The notes under the pieces are model-generated. The model did not search any database. It was not told the DNA's origin and saw nothing but the letters and a program-made list of their open reading frames with translations. This document shows positions 8,817 to 17,907 of a stretch of 64,000 nt of DNA, piece by piece (within the stretch, counting starts at the first letter, position 1; every line of letters starts with the position of its first letter). Source of the stretch: Bradyrhizobium sp. LTSP885 (lineage in GTDB: Bacteria > Pseudomonadota > Alphaproteobacteria > Rhizobiales > Xanthobacteraceae); the NCBI RefSeq assembly GCF_000938305.1, contig NZ_JYMT01000041.1:62001-126000 (forward strand), written 5' to 3'. The translations under genes and the position numbers were made by a program.

Positions 8817-9959
8817 GTGGCCATCGACCCGATTCCGTTCAACCGGCCCTACATGACCGGAAAGGAGCTCGACCATATCGCCGAGGCGCATCGCGGCCTG
8901 CATTTGTCCGGCGACGGCAGCTTCACCAGGCGTTGCCACCAATGGATCGAGCAGCAGACCGGCTGCGCCAGGGCACTGCTGACCCATTCCTGTTCGTCCG
9001 CACTCGATATGACGGCGCTGCTGCTCGACATCGCCGCCGGCGACGAGATTATCATGCCGTCCTACACCTTCGTGTCGACCGCGAATGCGTTCGTGCTGCG
9101 CGGCGGCGTGCCGGTTTTCGTCGACATCCGCGAGGATACGCTCAATCTGGATGAACGCCTGATCGAGGCCGCCATCACGCCGCGCACGCGCGCGATCGTC
9201 CCGGTACACTATGCAGGCGTTGCCTGCGAGATGGATGCGATCATGGCGATTGCCAGACGGCACAACCTCGCCGTCGTCGAGGATGCTGCGCAGGGCGTGA
9301 CCGCCTTCTACAAGGGCCGCGCGCTCGGCGCGATCGGCGACCTCGGCAGCTTCAGCTTCCATGAGACCAAGAACGTCATCGCGGGCGAAGGCGGCGCGCT
9401 GCTGGTCAACGACCCCGCGCTGGTGCGGCGCGCCGAGATCATTCGCGAGAAAGGCACCGATCGGGCCAGCTTCTTCCGCGGCGAGGTCGACAAATACACC
9501 TGGCAGGATGTCGGCTCGTCCTATCTGCCGAGCGAGATCAACGCGGCATTCCTGTGGGCGCAGCTCGAAGAGGCCGAACGCATCACGCGCGAACGGCTCG
9601 CATTGTGGCAGCGTTACCATTCCGGGCTCGAAGATCTGGAGCGGCGGAGCCTGCTTCGCCGTCCGATCGTGCCGGCGGATTGCCGGCACAACGGCCATTT
9701 GTACTATGTGCTGCTGGCGCCCGGCATCGATCGCCAAACGGTCTTGCAGAAGCTGAAGGACAACGGCGTCAATTCGGTGTTCCACTACGTCCCGCTGCAC
9801 TCCTCACCAGCCGGGCAGCGCTTCGGGCGCGCGCATGGCGATCTGCCGCTGACGACGTCACTGTCCGAACGATTGATCAGGCTGCCGATGTGGATCGGCC
9901 TGACCGAAAGCCAGCAGCAGCGGGTTTGCGAGCTTCTGGATCAGATCCTCGGAACATGA
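8817..9959 (+). CDS. rffA: dTDP-4-amino-4,6-dideoxygalactose transaminase-like PLP enzyme
   Basis: A 380-residue DegT/DnrJ/EryC1/StrS aminotransferase. It opens IPFNRPYMTGKELDH and contains the DEIIMPSYTFVSTANAF segment, VEDAAQG for the PLP-phenolate aspartate, and SFHETKN with the internal aldimine lysine. This combination is typical of WecE/RffA, which aminates dTDP-4-keto-6-deoxyglucose for enterobacterial common antigen or O-antigen sugars. The open frame begins at 8679, but the family N-terminus starts at the GTG at 8817, so the 46 residues before it were dropped. It is divergent from the flippase operon and probably makes an amino sugar for the same glycan. Confidence 0.85.
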   Translation: MAIDPIPFNRPYMTGKELDHIAEAHRGLHLSGDGSFTRRCHQWIEQQTGCARALLTHSCSSALDMTALLLDIAAGDEIIMPSYTFVSTANAFVLRGGVPVFVDIREDTLNLDERLIEAAITPRTRAIVPVHYAGVACEMDAIMAIARRHNLAVVEDAAQGVTAFYKGRALGAIGDLGSFSFHETKNVIAGEGGALLVNDPALVRRAEIIREKGTDRASFFRGEVDKYTWQDVGSSYLPSEINAAFLWAQLEEAERITRERLALWQRYHSGLEDLERRSLLRRPIVPADCRHNGHLYYVLLAPGIDRQTVLQKLKDNGVNSVFHYVPLHSSPAGQRFGRAHGDLPLTTSLSERLIRLPMWIGLTESQQQRVCELLDQILGT

Positions 9960-9977
9960 CGGCCATTTCGGACAGGC

Positions 9978-10652
9978 TCACAGCCCGTCCGGCTCGCCAT
10001 TCTTCGGCGTCGCGCGCGGCGTGAAGGGCGCGTAGGAGCCGTCGAGCGCACCGGCAACGGGCATTGGAAGGACGCCCGCCGCCGGGGCCGTCGTGGCTTC
10101 CTGACGCTTCAGGGCGAGAACCTCGCTGCGGTCGGCCTTCTTGAAGGTGACCTCGCGGGGCTGGACGACGCTGAGTTGCCAGCCGGCATGGCTGTCGCCT
10201 TGCCTCAAGCGGACAACCTTCTGCGTGGTCTGGTCGAGAAACACCGCTATCGCATCACCATAGCCGACCACCGCCCCGATCAGCGCCAGCGCCGGACGCT
10301 CGGGTTGAGCCGGCGGCGGTGCGACGGCAGACTCGGCGGTCGGGGCCACCACCGCACGCTGCGGCGGACGCCGCGAGGCCGAGAAGATCGGCCTGGCTTC
10401 GGTCGCCGTCAGCGCCGACAACGGCACCGCCCACAGCGGATTCCCGCCCGGCAAGGGTGTTGCCGGCTCCCGAACCGGTCGCGCCAGCGGCTTCAAACCA
10501 CCGACATCGACGGAATCGGAGCCATCGCCGGCATGGTCGGCGGGGAGAACCTCGAGTGACGAGGTCGCAGCCCGAAGCTCGGGCGAGACGCCGACCAAAG
10601 CAGTCGCTTCGCACAGCAGCGCGAGGGCCGCGATTTTAGGCCACCTGACCAT
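9978..10652 (-). CDS. Type II secretion GspC/GspN-like periplasmic component
   Basis: A 224-residue protein with an N-terminal hydrophobic segment (KIAALALLCEATALVGV) and a proline-rich linker. It contains PLSALTATEARPIFSASRRPP, a motif seen in alphaproteobacterial proteins labelled GspN, which resembles the homology region of GspC/PilP. A later segment, LIGAVVGYGDAIAVFLDQ then KVVRLRQGD, matches the HR-domain pattern. The expected role is linking the inner-membrane platform to the secretin. It reads in the same direction as gspE-M, but 4.7 kb of opposite-strand genes separate it from gspM. It may use its own promoter in the 363-base gap upstream. Confidence 0.7.
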   Translation of the reverse strand: MVRWPKIAALALLCEATALVGVSPELRAATSSLEVLPADHAGDGSDSVDVGGLKPLARPVREPATPLPGGNPLWAVPLSALTATEARPIFSASRRPPQRAVVAPTAESAVAPPPAQPERPALALIGAVVGYGDAIAVFLDQTTQKVVRLRQGDSHAGWQLSVVQPREVTFKKADRSEVLALKRQEATTAPAAGVLPMPVAGALDGSYAPFTPRATPKNGEPDGL

Positions 10653-11015
10653 CCTGATCCCAACACCAGCCGCTCGACACGATCGCGGCGTAACCGACTG
10701 GCCGGTAGCCTACCCGCGGCGGTTCATTCCAGCAACCAGACGCGATTCGCGGCCACGCCCCCGCTTCGCGCCCGCCATGTACGGTGAGACCGGCTTCCCA
10801 AGGCTATCGTCGCCCGCGTTCGGCTGGCAAATGTTGCCAAACGGCCACGCCCACCAAAATACGCAGGCAGCCAAGTCCAAAACACCGGCACGGGCCATCC
10901 CGACGCGTTGCCAGCCGTCGTAACGCTGTGAGATCATGGCGAAAATCGGTGCAGTTCGTGGCGCTGATTTGCGAATTGCTCGACGCATTGACCTAAAGAT
11001 TTTTGAGACAGCACC
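10653..11015. other. Divergent intergenic region between gspN-like gene and autotransporter
   Basis: No convincing gene was found in these 363 bases. The short open frames on both strands lack family resemblance and good ribosome binding sites. The region must carry promoters for two divergent genes, but no clear sigma-70 pair could be assigned. A weak GAGAC lies shortly before the autotransporter start. Confidence 0.5.
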
Positions 11016-14000
11016 ATGGCCGACCTGAAATTGCTCAGCCGGGACGCGCAGCGCGGATTGCAGTCCGTGACGCGCCATTCGATCGCGGTCTTGCTCGCGA
11101 CCACGGCGCTGGGCGTCGTCTCCGCACATGCGCTCGATGGCATCTGGACCGGCGCCAGTAGCAATGAGTGGACGGATGGCACCAACTGGACCTCCAACCC
11201 CAACGTGCCGGACGGCGTCGCGACATTTACGAACACCGGTCCGGCCAATCTCGACAGCAGCGGTCTGGTCAATATCGGCAGCGTCGTGTTCACGGCCACC
11301 CCCAATGCCCAAGCCTACACCATCAACACCAACGACATCTTCGTGGTGAATGGCGTCGGGATCTCCAACAATTCGACCAACACGCAGACCTTCAACGTCG
11401 GTTCCTCAATGGTGTTCACGAATTCGAGCACCGCGAGCGGAGGCAGCGCGCCCGTGACGTACAACGTCAGCGGCGGCTCGATGAGCTTCACCGACACCAG
11501 TACGGCCGGCACGGCGACGATCGTCAACAACGGCATTGTGCAGTTCAACAACAGCAGCACCGCGGGCAGCGCCAACATCACCAACAATTTGGAGATGGAT
11601 TTCTTCGACAACGCGTCCGCCGGCAGCGCCACGATCGGCAATGCCGCCTCCGGCACGATGACCTTCAACAACACGGCGACCGCCGCCACCGCAACGATCA
11701 CCAACGCTGGAACGCTGCAGTTCAACAACTCTTCGACCGCGGGCAGCGCGACCATCACGACCAACAACGGCGCCACGACGACCTTTAGCGGCACGAGCAC
11801 CGGCGGCAGCGCGCGCTTCATTACCAATGCAGGCGGCACCTTCAACATCTCGGGCCTCACCTCGGGCGGCATGACCGCCGGCTCAATCGAAGGCGCCGGC
11901 AGCTATGTTCTCGGTGCGAAAACGCTGACCACCGGCAGCAACAATCTCTCCACCCAGGTCGACGGCGTGATCTCCGGCACCGGCGGCGGGTTGACGAAGG
12001 TCGGCACCGGTACGCTGACGCTGACCGGAATCAACACCTATACCGGTGCCACCATCGTCAATGGTGGCACGCTGGCGCTATCCGGCTCCGGCAGCATTTC
12101 CAGCTCCAGCGTCGTCACCGTGAACGGGACGTTCGATATCTCGGCGACGACCTTCCCGGGCGCCGCCATTACGACGCTTGCGGGAGGCACTGGCGGCGTC
12201 GTGCAGATGGGCAGCAAGGGCCTGTTCATCACCAACGGCTCGACCGAATTCGCGGGCTCGATCCAGGGCACCGGCGGGCTTGAGGTTGGCGCCGGAACGC
12301 AAACGCTGTCCGGCACGAACACCTACAGCAACGCCACGATCGTCGATGCCGGCGCGACGCTGGCGCTGAAGGGCAATGGCTCGATCGCAAGTTCGGCCTA
12401 TGTCGGCTTCTCGCCCGGCGGTCTCGGTCAGGTCGGCACTTTCGATATCTCGCAGACCAATACGGGCGCATCGATCAGCGGGCTATTCGACGTCGCCGGC
12501 GTCGGCATCGTGGCGTTGGGCTCGAAAACGCTCACGATCACCAATGGCAGCACCTTCGCTGGCGTCATCCAGGATGGCGGCATCGGCGGCGGCGCGGGCG
12601 GCAATCTCGTCATCGCCAATGGCGCGGTACAACAACTCGCCGGCACCAACACCTATACCGGCTCGACGACGATCGCGGCTGGCGGCGAGCTCGACCTGAT
12701 CACGCTTGGCCAGAATGGCAGCATCGCCACCTCCAGCGGCGTCATCAACAACGGCGTCTTCGATATTTCGGGCCTCTTCAACGGAGGCACCTCGATCAAG
12801 TCGCTATCGGGTGCAACAACCGGTTCGGTCAATCTCGGCAACAACACGCTGACGATCACCAACGCGAACGGGAATTTCGCCGGCGTGATCGGCGACGGTG
12901 GCGCTGGCGGCAACCTCGTTCTCGCGGGTGGCACGCAGGTGCTGTCTGGCACCAACACCTATAGCGGCACCACCACCGTCAACGCCGGCACGCTGGTAGT
13001 CGACGGCTCGATCGCCACCTCGTCACTGACAACAGTCAATGCTGGCGCCACGCTTGCCGGCTCCGGCATCGTCGGCACCACGTCCATCGCGGGCGGCACG
13101 CTGGCGCCGGGCTCGACCGGCGGCAGCGTGTTCGGGCCGCTCACGGTGCAGGGCAACCTCTCCTTCACCGCGGCCTCGACCTACATGATCCAGGTCTCGC
13201 CGGCCAATGCCGGCCGCACCAATGTGACCGGCACCGCCAACCTTGGCCTTGGCAGCGCGAAGGTGAGCGCGGTGTTCCTGCCTGGCAGCTACGTCAACCG
13301 GCAGTACACCATCCTCAATGCAACTGCCGGCGTCAGCGGGACCTTCGATCCGACCGTCACGTCCAACAATGCGAACCTGCAGACGTCGCTGAGCTACGAC
13401 ACCAACAACGCCTATCTCAACATCAAGCTGTTGTTCAATCCGCCGGGCGGCCTGAACGTCAACCAGCAGAACGTCGCCAACGCGATCACGGGCTTCTTCA
13501 ACGCGACCGGCTCGGTTCCGGCGACGTTTGCCTCGCTGAACGCGGCCGGGCTGACGATCGCCTCGGGTGAGCTCGGCACCGGTGTGATCCAGTCCTCGAT
13601 CAATGCCGACAGCCAGTTCCTCAATCTGCTGCTCGATCCGACGATCGCCGGCCGCGGTGCAGGCTTTGCCGCACCGGGCAGTGCCTCGCACTTTGCCGAC
13701 GATGGGGACGCCTATGCCGACCGGCGCCCGGCGACGGCCAGCGAGCGCGACGCCTACGCGATGGCGACCAAGGCTCCATTGTTTGCACAGCAGCCCCTCA
13801 ACCGCTGGAGCGTCTGGGCGGCGGGTTATGGCGGATCGGCCAAGACCGACGGCAACGCGGTGGTCGGCTCGCAGGACACCACGTCGCAGGTCTGGGGCGT
13901 CGCTGCGGGCGCCGACTACAAGCTCTCGCCGGACACGTTGATCGGTTTCGCGCTCGGCGGCGGCGGCACCAATTATTCGCTGGCGAACGGTCTCGGCAAC

Positions 14001-14642
14001 GGCTCGGCCGACCTGTTCCAGGCCGGCGTGTACGGCCGTCACAACATCGGCGCGGCCTATCTGTCGGCGGCGCTGGCCTATGGCTGGCACGACGTCACCA
14101 CCAACCGCACCGTGACACTGGCCGGTTTCGACCAGTTGCGGGGCCGCTTCCGCGCTGAAACCTTCTCGGCCCGGTTCGAGGGCGGCTACCGCTTTGCCAC
14201 GCCGCTGGTCGGCATCACGCCCTATGCGGCGGCCCAAGTGATCAGCTTCCACCTGCCGTCCTACGCCGAGACCGCTGTGATCGGCACGCCGATGTTCGCG
14301 CTGAACTATGCGGGCCAGACCACGACCGCTGCTCGTACCGAACTCGGCCTGCGCACCGACAAATCCTACGCGCTACAGGACGCGATGCTGACATTACGCG
14401 GCCGCGCCGCCTGGGCGCATGACTACGACAACGCCAACTCGGTGACCGCTATCTTCCAGTCGCTGCCGGGCGCGAGCTTCGTCGTCAACGGCGCGCGCCC
14501 CAATCCGGACGCAGCCCTGGTCAGCGCCGGCGCTGAGTTGAAGTGGCTGAGCGGCTTCTCGCTCGCCGCCACCTTCGAAGGCGAGTTCTCCGGCAACGTC
14601 ACAAGCTACGGCGGCAAGGGCGTCGCGAAGTATAGCTGGTAG
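11016..14642 (+). CDS. Autotransporter with PATR passenger and beta-barrel (type Va)
   Basis: A 1208-residue autotransporter. Residues 1 to about 42 form a long signal peptide ending near VSAHA-LDG. The passenger is a Thr/Ser/Asn/Gly-rich beta-helix with passenger-associated repeats of the form NTYTGATIVNGGTLAL, repeated at least four times (around 12030, 12310, 12650, 12950). Residues about 930-1208 form the autotransporter beta-barrel, starting RWSVWAAGYGG and ending KYSW with a terminal aromatic residue, as BAM-targeted barrels require. The first passenger part has about eight short repeats of a different kind rich in ATITN and FNNSSTA. It is expected to be a surface adhesin-like protein. 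It lies opposite to the flanking gsp genes and probably arrived as an insertion with the adjacent toxin-antitoxin pair. Confidence 0.9.
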   Translation: MADLKLLSRDAQRGLQSVTRHSIAVLLATTALGVVSAHALDGIWTGASSNEWTDGTNWTSNPNVPDGVATFTNTGPANLDSSGLVNIGSVVFTATPNAQAYTINTNDIFVVNGVGISNNSTNTQTFNVGSSMVFTNSSTASGGSAPVTYNVSGGSMSFTDTSTAGTATIVNNGIVQFNNSSTAGSANITNNLEMDFFDNASAGSATIGNAASGTMTFNNTATAATATITNAGTLQFNNSSTAGSATITTNNGATTTFSGTSTGGSARFITNAGGTFNISGLTSGGMTAGSIEGAGSYVLGAKTLTTGSNNLSTQVDGVISGTGGGLTKVGTGTLTLTGINTYTGATIVNGGTLALSGSGSISSSSVVTVNGTFDISATTFPGAAITTLAGGTGGVVQMGSKGLFITNGSTEFAGSIQGTGGLEVGAGTQTLSGTNTYSNATIVDAGATLALKGNGSIASSAYVGFSPGGLGQVGTFDISQTNTGASISGLFDVAGVGIVALGSKTLTITNGSTFAGVIQDGGIGGGAGGNLVIANGAVQQLAGTNTYTGSTTIAAGGELDLITLGQNGSIATSSGVINNGVFDISGLFNGGTSIKSLSGATTGSVNLGNNTLTITNANGNFAGVIGDGGAGGNLVLAGGTQVLSGTNTYSGTTTVNAGTLVVDGSIATSSLTTVNAGATLAGSGIVGTTSIAGGTLAPGSTGGSVFGPLTVQGNLSFTAASTYMIQVSPANAGRTNVTGTANLGLGSAKVSAVFLPGSYVNRQYTILNATAGVSGTFDPTVTSNNANLQTSLSYDTNNAYLNIKLLFNPPGGLNVNQQNVANAITGFFNATGSVPATFASLNAAGLTIASGELGTGVIQSSINADSQFLNLLLDPTIAGRGAGFAAPGSASHFADDGDAYADRRPATASERDAYAMATKAPLFAQQPLNRWSVWAAGYGGSAKTDGNAVVGSQDTTSQVWGVAAGADYKLSPDTLIGFALGGGGTNYSLANGLGNGSADLFQAGVYGRHNIGAAYLSAALAYGWHDVTTNRTVTLAGFDQLRGRFRAETFSARFEGGYRFATPLVGITPYAAAQVISFHLPSYAETAVIGTPMFALNYAGQTTTAARTELGLRTDKSYALQDAMLTLRGRAAWAHDYDNANSVTAIFQSLPGASFVVNGARPNPDAALVSAGAELKWLSGFSLAATFEGEFSGNVTSYGGKGVAKYSW

Positions 14643-14674
14643 GCGCTGGGTACACCTGGAGTGATGGCACCCTG

Positions 14675-14708
14675 TTGACGTCGGACCATTTGTATCCTAT
14701 AAGATACA
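14675..14708 (+). promoter_or_regulatory. Promoter and probable autoregulatory operator of the toxin-antitoxin operon
   Basis: TTGACG at 14675-14680 and TATAAG at 14698-14703 are spaced by 17 bases. The inverted repeat TGTATC (14691-14696) and GATACA (14703-14708) straddles the -10 box, where an antitoxin repressor would block polymerase. The predicted transcription start falls at about 14710, so the toxin mRNA would be almost leaderless. Confidence 0.65.
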
Positions 14709-14711
14709 GAT

Positions 14712-15002
14712 ATGTTTGAGGTCCTGAAAACCGACCTGTTTGACAGTTGGCTTTCGAACCTCGCCGATCGGCGAGCCGCCGCCAAGATCGTGTCCCGAAT
14801 AGAACGGCTCGGCCTCGGCAATCCCGGAGACGTCAGGCCCGTGGGCGAAGGCGTCAGCGAAATGCGACTGGCATACGGTCCGGGATACCGTGTCTATTGC
14901 AAGCAAACCGGACAACGCATCATTCTGATCCTGTGTGGCGGCGACAAATCGACTCAAGACCGCGACATCAAACGAGCCAAGGAAATCGCGGCACAACTCT
15001 GA
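14712..15002 (+). CDS. higB: RelE/HigB-type toxin of addiction module
   Basis: A 96-residue basic protein of the TIGR02683-like addiction-module killer family. It starts MFEVLKTDLFDSWLSNL and contains the invariant MRLAYGPGYRVYC and LILCGGDKSTQ segments followed by DIKRAKEIA. Relatives are ribosome-associated mRNA endonucleases. Toxin-first order with the antitoxin 11 bases downstream is the HigBA arrangement. The promoter at 14675 has an operator-like palindrome. The gene sits next to the autotransporter and opposite to the gsp genes. Confidence 0.85.
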   Translation: MFEVLKTDLFDSWLSNLADRRAAAKIVSRIERLGLGNPGDVRPVGEGVSEMRLAYGPGYRVYCKQTGQRIILILCGGDKSTQDRDIKRAKEIAAQL

Positions 15003-15013
15003 CAGGCAGCAAG

Positions 15014-15313
15014 ATGGTCAAGATTTCGAAGTTCGATGCAGCGGACTATCTGAAGGACCCAATTTCGATTGCGGCTTACCTGACCGAAGCCCTCGAGACC
15101 GACGATCCTGCGCATATCTGTACAGCGCTCGACACGGTCGCGCGCGCCAAGGGAATCGCCGACATCGCGAAGGCGACCGGGCTGTCGCGCGAGAGCCTCT
15201 ACAAGACCTTCAAGGAAACGGCGCGGCCGGAGTTCGATACGGTTCGCAAGGTCATGAACTCGCTCGGGGTGAAGCTGGTCGCCGAGCCTATCGACGCGCC
15301 GAAGGTTGCGTGA
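15014..15313 (+). CDS. higA: HigA-type antitoxin with helix-turn-helix
   Basis: A 99-residue protein of the addiction-module antidote family (TIGR02684-like). The HTH is around residues 48-70, GIADIAKATGLSRESLYKTF, followed by a short C-terminal tail. It would bind and neutralise the upstream toxin and repress the shared promoter through the 14691-14708 palindrome. The ATG at 15014 was chosen because it follows the toxin stop by 11 bases and starts the conserved MVKISKFDAADYL region. The open frame extends upstream within the toxin in another reading frame, which is not meaningful. Confidence 0.85.
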   Translation: MVKISKFDAADYLKDPISIAAYLTEALETDDPAHICTALDTVARAKGIADIAKATGLSRESLYKTFKETARPEFDTVRKVMNSLGVKLVAEPIDAPKVA

Positions 15314-15335
15314 ACGCTGTGCTGCCGATCGTCGG

Positions 15336-15896
15336 CTACTTGCTGCCCTGCCACTGTCCGGAGACGCCGAGCACGACGCGGATGCGGCCGTTGTTGGTGT
15401 CGCTGATCGCCGTGGTCTGCGGCACCTGGACGTCGAGCTGATCGACGAACAGGAAGGGCATGCCGACCTCGAGGTCGTACAGCAGCTTCTGCAGCGCCGG
15501 CTGCTCCATCTCGCAGCTGACGACGAGGCCGACATAGCCGTCCTTGGCCTGGGTGCCGAGCACGTCGACCTGCGAGGACTGCACCGTGCCGCCGACATTG
15601 CCGACCGCGGCCGCGACCCGCTGCAGCAGCGCCGCGCCCGCAACCGTCACCGTCGGCCCTTCGAGGAACGGCGTGCCGGGATGCTCGGCCGACAGCGCGG
15701 CCGGGCTGCGCGGCTTGCGCCCGCGCATTTGTTCCAGCAGGTCCGAGGTCTGCGCCAGCGCGCGCTGGTGGTCGAAGATGTCGGCGACCGCGACCGCACT
15801 TGCGGCCACGAGCCCGCCGAGCACGACGAGATAGAGCACGACTGCGATCAGCGGCGACTGCGCCAGCGTGCGCGTCACGATGTTGCCCGCGCTCAT
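15336..15896 (-). CDS. gspM: Type II secretion protein GspM
   Basis: A 186-residue bitopic inner-membrane protein with one N-terminal transmembrane helix (residues about 15-37) and a periplasmic ferredoxin-like domain. The GspM_II pattern is seen in FLEGPTVTVAGAALLQRV and LEVGMPFLFVDQLDVQ. It is the last gene of the gspE-M minus-strand operon and its start overlaps gspL as ATGA. GspM partners GspL in the inner-membrane platform that transmits ATPase motion to the pseudopilus. Confidence 0.85.
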   Translation of the reverse strand: MSAGNIVTRTLAQSPLIAVVLYLVVLGGLVAASAVAVADIFDHQRALAQTSDLLEQMRGRKPRSPAALSAEHPGTPFLEGPTVTVAGAALLQRVAAAVGNVGGTVQSSQVDVLGTQAKDGYVGLVVSCEMEQPALQKLLYDLEVGMPFLFVDQLDVQVPQTTAISDTNNGRIRVVLGVSGQWQGSK

Positions 15897-16969
15897 GGCG
15901 CCACCGTGTTGCCGACGGCGTTGCCCATATTGTTCTTGGGCTCGACCCGCGCCTCGATGTGGAAGCGTTCGCCGGGATCGGACGGCGCGCGCGTGGTCGG
16001 CGCGTAGAAAGTAGCGCGGGTGAAGTGCTGCGACTGCTCGATCAGCGGGATCAGCGACGGCGCATCGGTGGTGATGCCCGAGATCTGCAGCTTGTTGCCG
16101 GCCAGATGCAATTCGGTGACGTAGGTGTGGTCGGGCAGCAGCCGGCTCAGCGTCTCCAGCACGATCACGCTCGCCGGCGTCTCGTATTTGCGCCGCTCCA
16201 GCGCCGCGACCGGCGAGCGATCGCCGCCGTCGCCCCCGGCGCGGATCGCCGCGCGCCGCGTCGATATCTGCCGCGCCAGCTCATCCTCCTGGGCGCCGAG
16301 GCTGCTTCCGACATAGGCCGACACGCCGATCGCCAGGACCGCGACCACGGCGACAACGCCGAGCACCAGCTGCAGCACCCGGCTCAGCCGTGCCGCATCG
16401 AGATGGCCGCGCGCGCTCTGCTCGAACACCTTGACGGGGTTCGCCTGGCCTTCGACGCCGGTGCAGACCGCGACCGCCGACGGGTGGAACGCAGCCACGG
16501 CCTGCGTGTAGGTGGTCGCAACCTTGCGCGTGGTGGCGGCGATCATGGTAGAGATGGTGTCGCTGCCGCCGGCAACCGGCGCGGTGCAGCCGAACACCGC
16601 CTCGGCTGCACTCCACGGCGTCAGCCGGTCGATCTGTGCGCGCACGATGCCTTCGATGAAGTCGGCCGCCCGTGCCGGCAATTCCAGCGGCCGGAACAGG
16701 AAACGCTTCGGCTGCAGGATGATCTCGACCCTTCTGCCGCGGAACAGGGCTGCGAGATTGGGTGCCGTCAGCGCGCCGTCGGCATACGCGATGCGCGAGG
16801 GAAGAATGTCGACGTTGCCGGTCGCCTGCACTGCGAAGCCGCCGTCGTCGGCCTCGACCAGACGCACCACGCGCGGCGAGACGATGCGATTGACGCAGGC
16901 GATGATCGCGTTCGCGACGCTTCCGGTCCAGGCGCTCAGGGTCGCGCCGATGGTCGAAAACATGGTCAT
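15893..16969 (-). CDS. gspL: Type II secretion protein GspL (PilN-like)
   Basis: A 358-residue platform protein. The N-terminal cytoplasmic half is actin-like (PilM/GspL fold), with LPARAADFIEGIVRAQIDRL typical of the family. One transmembrane helix is at about residues 230-252 and a periplasmic PilN-type domain follows (LPDHTYVTELHLAG). It binds the ATPase GspE on the cytoplasmic side. The chosen start (16969) overlaps the gspK stop as ATGA. A longer open frame to 17020 would overlap gspK by 55 bases and is less likely. Confidence 0.85.
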   Translation of the reverse strand: MTMFSTIGATLSAWTGSVANAIIACVNRIVSPRVVRLVEADDGGFAVQATGNVDILPSRIAYADGALTAPNLAALFRGRRVEIILQPKRFLFRPLELPARAADFIEGIVRAQIDRLTPWSAAEAVFGCTAPVAGGSDTISTMIAATTRKVATTYTQAVAAFHPSAVAVCTGVEGQANPVKVFEQSARGHLDAARLSRVLQLVLGVVAVVAVLAIGVSAYVGSSLGAQEDELARQISTRRAAIRAGGDGGDRSPVAALERRKYETPASVIVLETLSRLLPDHTYVTELHLAGNKLQISGITTDAPSLIPLIEQSQHFTRATFYAPTTRAPSDPGERFHIEARVEPKNNMGNAVGNTVAP

Positions 16970-17907
16970 CTCGAAGAGGCCCTCTGCGGCGCCGTGCTGC
17001 CGTCGGAATTGTTGCGCCACGACAATACACGATAGGGCTCGTCGCCGCTGTCGAGAAGCAGGATCACCACCTCGCTGCCGCGGCGCCTGCCGTCACCGAA
17101 CTCGGCATCGACGGTGACGCGGTAGGCCGTGGATGCGGCGATCGTCGCCCCCTCGCCGCCGCTGGTGCCGATCAAGGCGCGCGGATCAACCGTGGGGTCG
17201 GCGCGCTGCGACAGCACCGCCTGCAGCGTCTCCGGCGTCATGTTCGGCAGCGCCGCCAGCACCTGCGGGGCGGCGTCGAGTACGTTGACCTGCGGCAGGT
17301 TGCTGAACACGGTCACGAACGGCAGCATGCGCTCGATCACCGCACGCGGAATCCCGTAGACCAGCCACAGTTCCTCCGGTGCGGGAAACGGCGCGTGCCG
17401 CGGCAAATAGGCAACGCCCGAGGTCTTGTAGAACGCCGTCTCGGGATCGCTGTCGCCGAGTTCGGTCGGCGCCCGCCAGGCCAGGATGCGGTCGGCATAG
17501 CTGGCCGCATCGGACGGGCTGACGCCGAGCCCCGCGATCAGGCCGGACAACAGCCCCTTCGACGCGACATTGAGGTCGATCCGCGCCGCCTCAGAACGGA
17601 AGGTCACGAACACCCGGCCGGGGCCGACCCGGGCGTTGAAGGTTCCGCTGCTCGGGCGCGCGACATTGCTGTAAGTAGACAATTTCAGCGCGGTCAGCTC
17701 GACACCGGCGGTGACCATCGCCTCGACTTGGATCCGGTCGGTGCTGCCGGCCACGACCACGGCAGTGTTGGTAACGTAGGTGAGATAGACCAGCACCAGC
17801 GCGGCGAGCGCGGCAAGGATCCATAGCACCGCGATCACGATGAAGCCACGCTCCGATCCACGCTCCGATCCTTGGCCTCGCACGCTATCGTGGGGCGCGA
17901 CCGTCAA
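16966..17907 (-). CDS. gspK: Type II secretion minor pseudopilin GspK
   Basis: A 313-residue minor pseudopilin. The prepilin cleavage site is GSERG-FIVIAVLWILAALAAL near residue 20. As usual for GspK, the Glu5 found in other pseudopilins is absent, with Ala there instead. The large central domain follows, including VASKGLLSGLIAGLG and FNARVGPGRV, as in the T2SSK family. GspK caps the pseudopilus tip. The start codon is TTG at 17907, overlapping the gspJ stop (TTGA). Confidence 0.87.
   Translation of the reverse strand: MTVAPHDSVRGQGSERGSERGFIVIAVLWILAALAALVLVYLTYVTNTAVVVAGSTDRIQVEAMVTAGVELTALKLSTYSNVARPSSGTFNARVGPGRVFVTFRSEAARIDLNVASKGLLSGLIAGLGVSPSDAASYADRILAWRAPTELGDSDPETAFYKTSGVAYLPRHAPFPAPEELWLVYGIPRAVIERMLPFVTVFSNLPQVNVLDAAPQVLAALPNMTPETLQAVLSQRADPTVDPRALIGTSGGEGATIAASTAYRVTVDAEFGDGRRRGSEVVILLLDSGDEPYRVLSWRNNSDGSTAPQRASSR

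Noticed and set aside
10710..11312. A possible minus-strand gene in the 10.7-11.3 kb region
   Set aside because: It overlaps the start of the autotransporter signal peptide and lacks a ribosome binding site and homology-like motifs.
13023..14252. A 409-codon minus-strand open frame inside the autotransporter gene
   Set aside because: The plus-strand frame shows an autotransporter with repeats and a barrel; the antisense frame has shadow composition.
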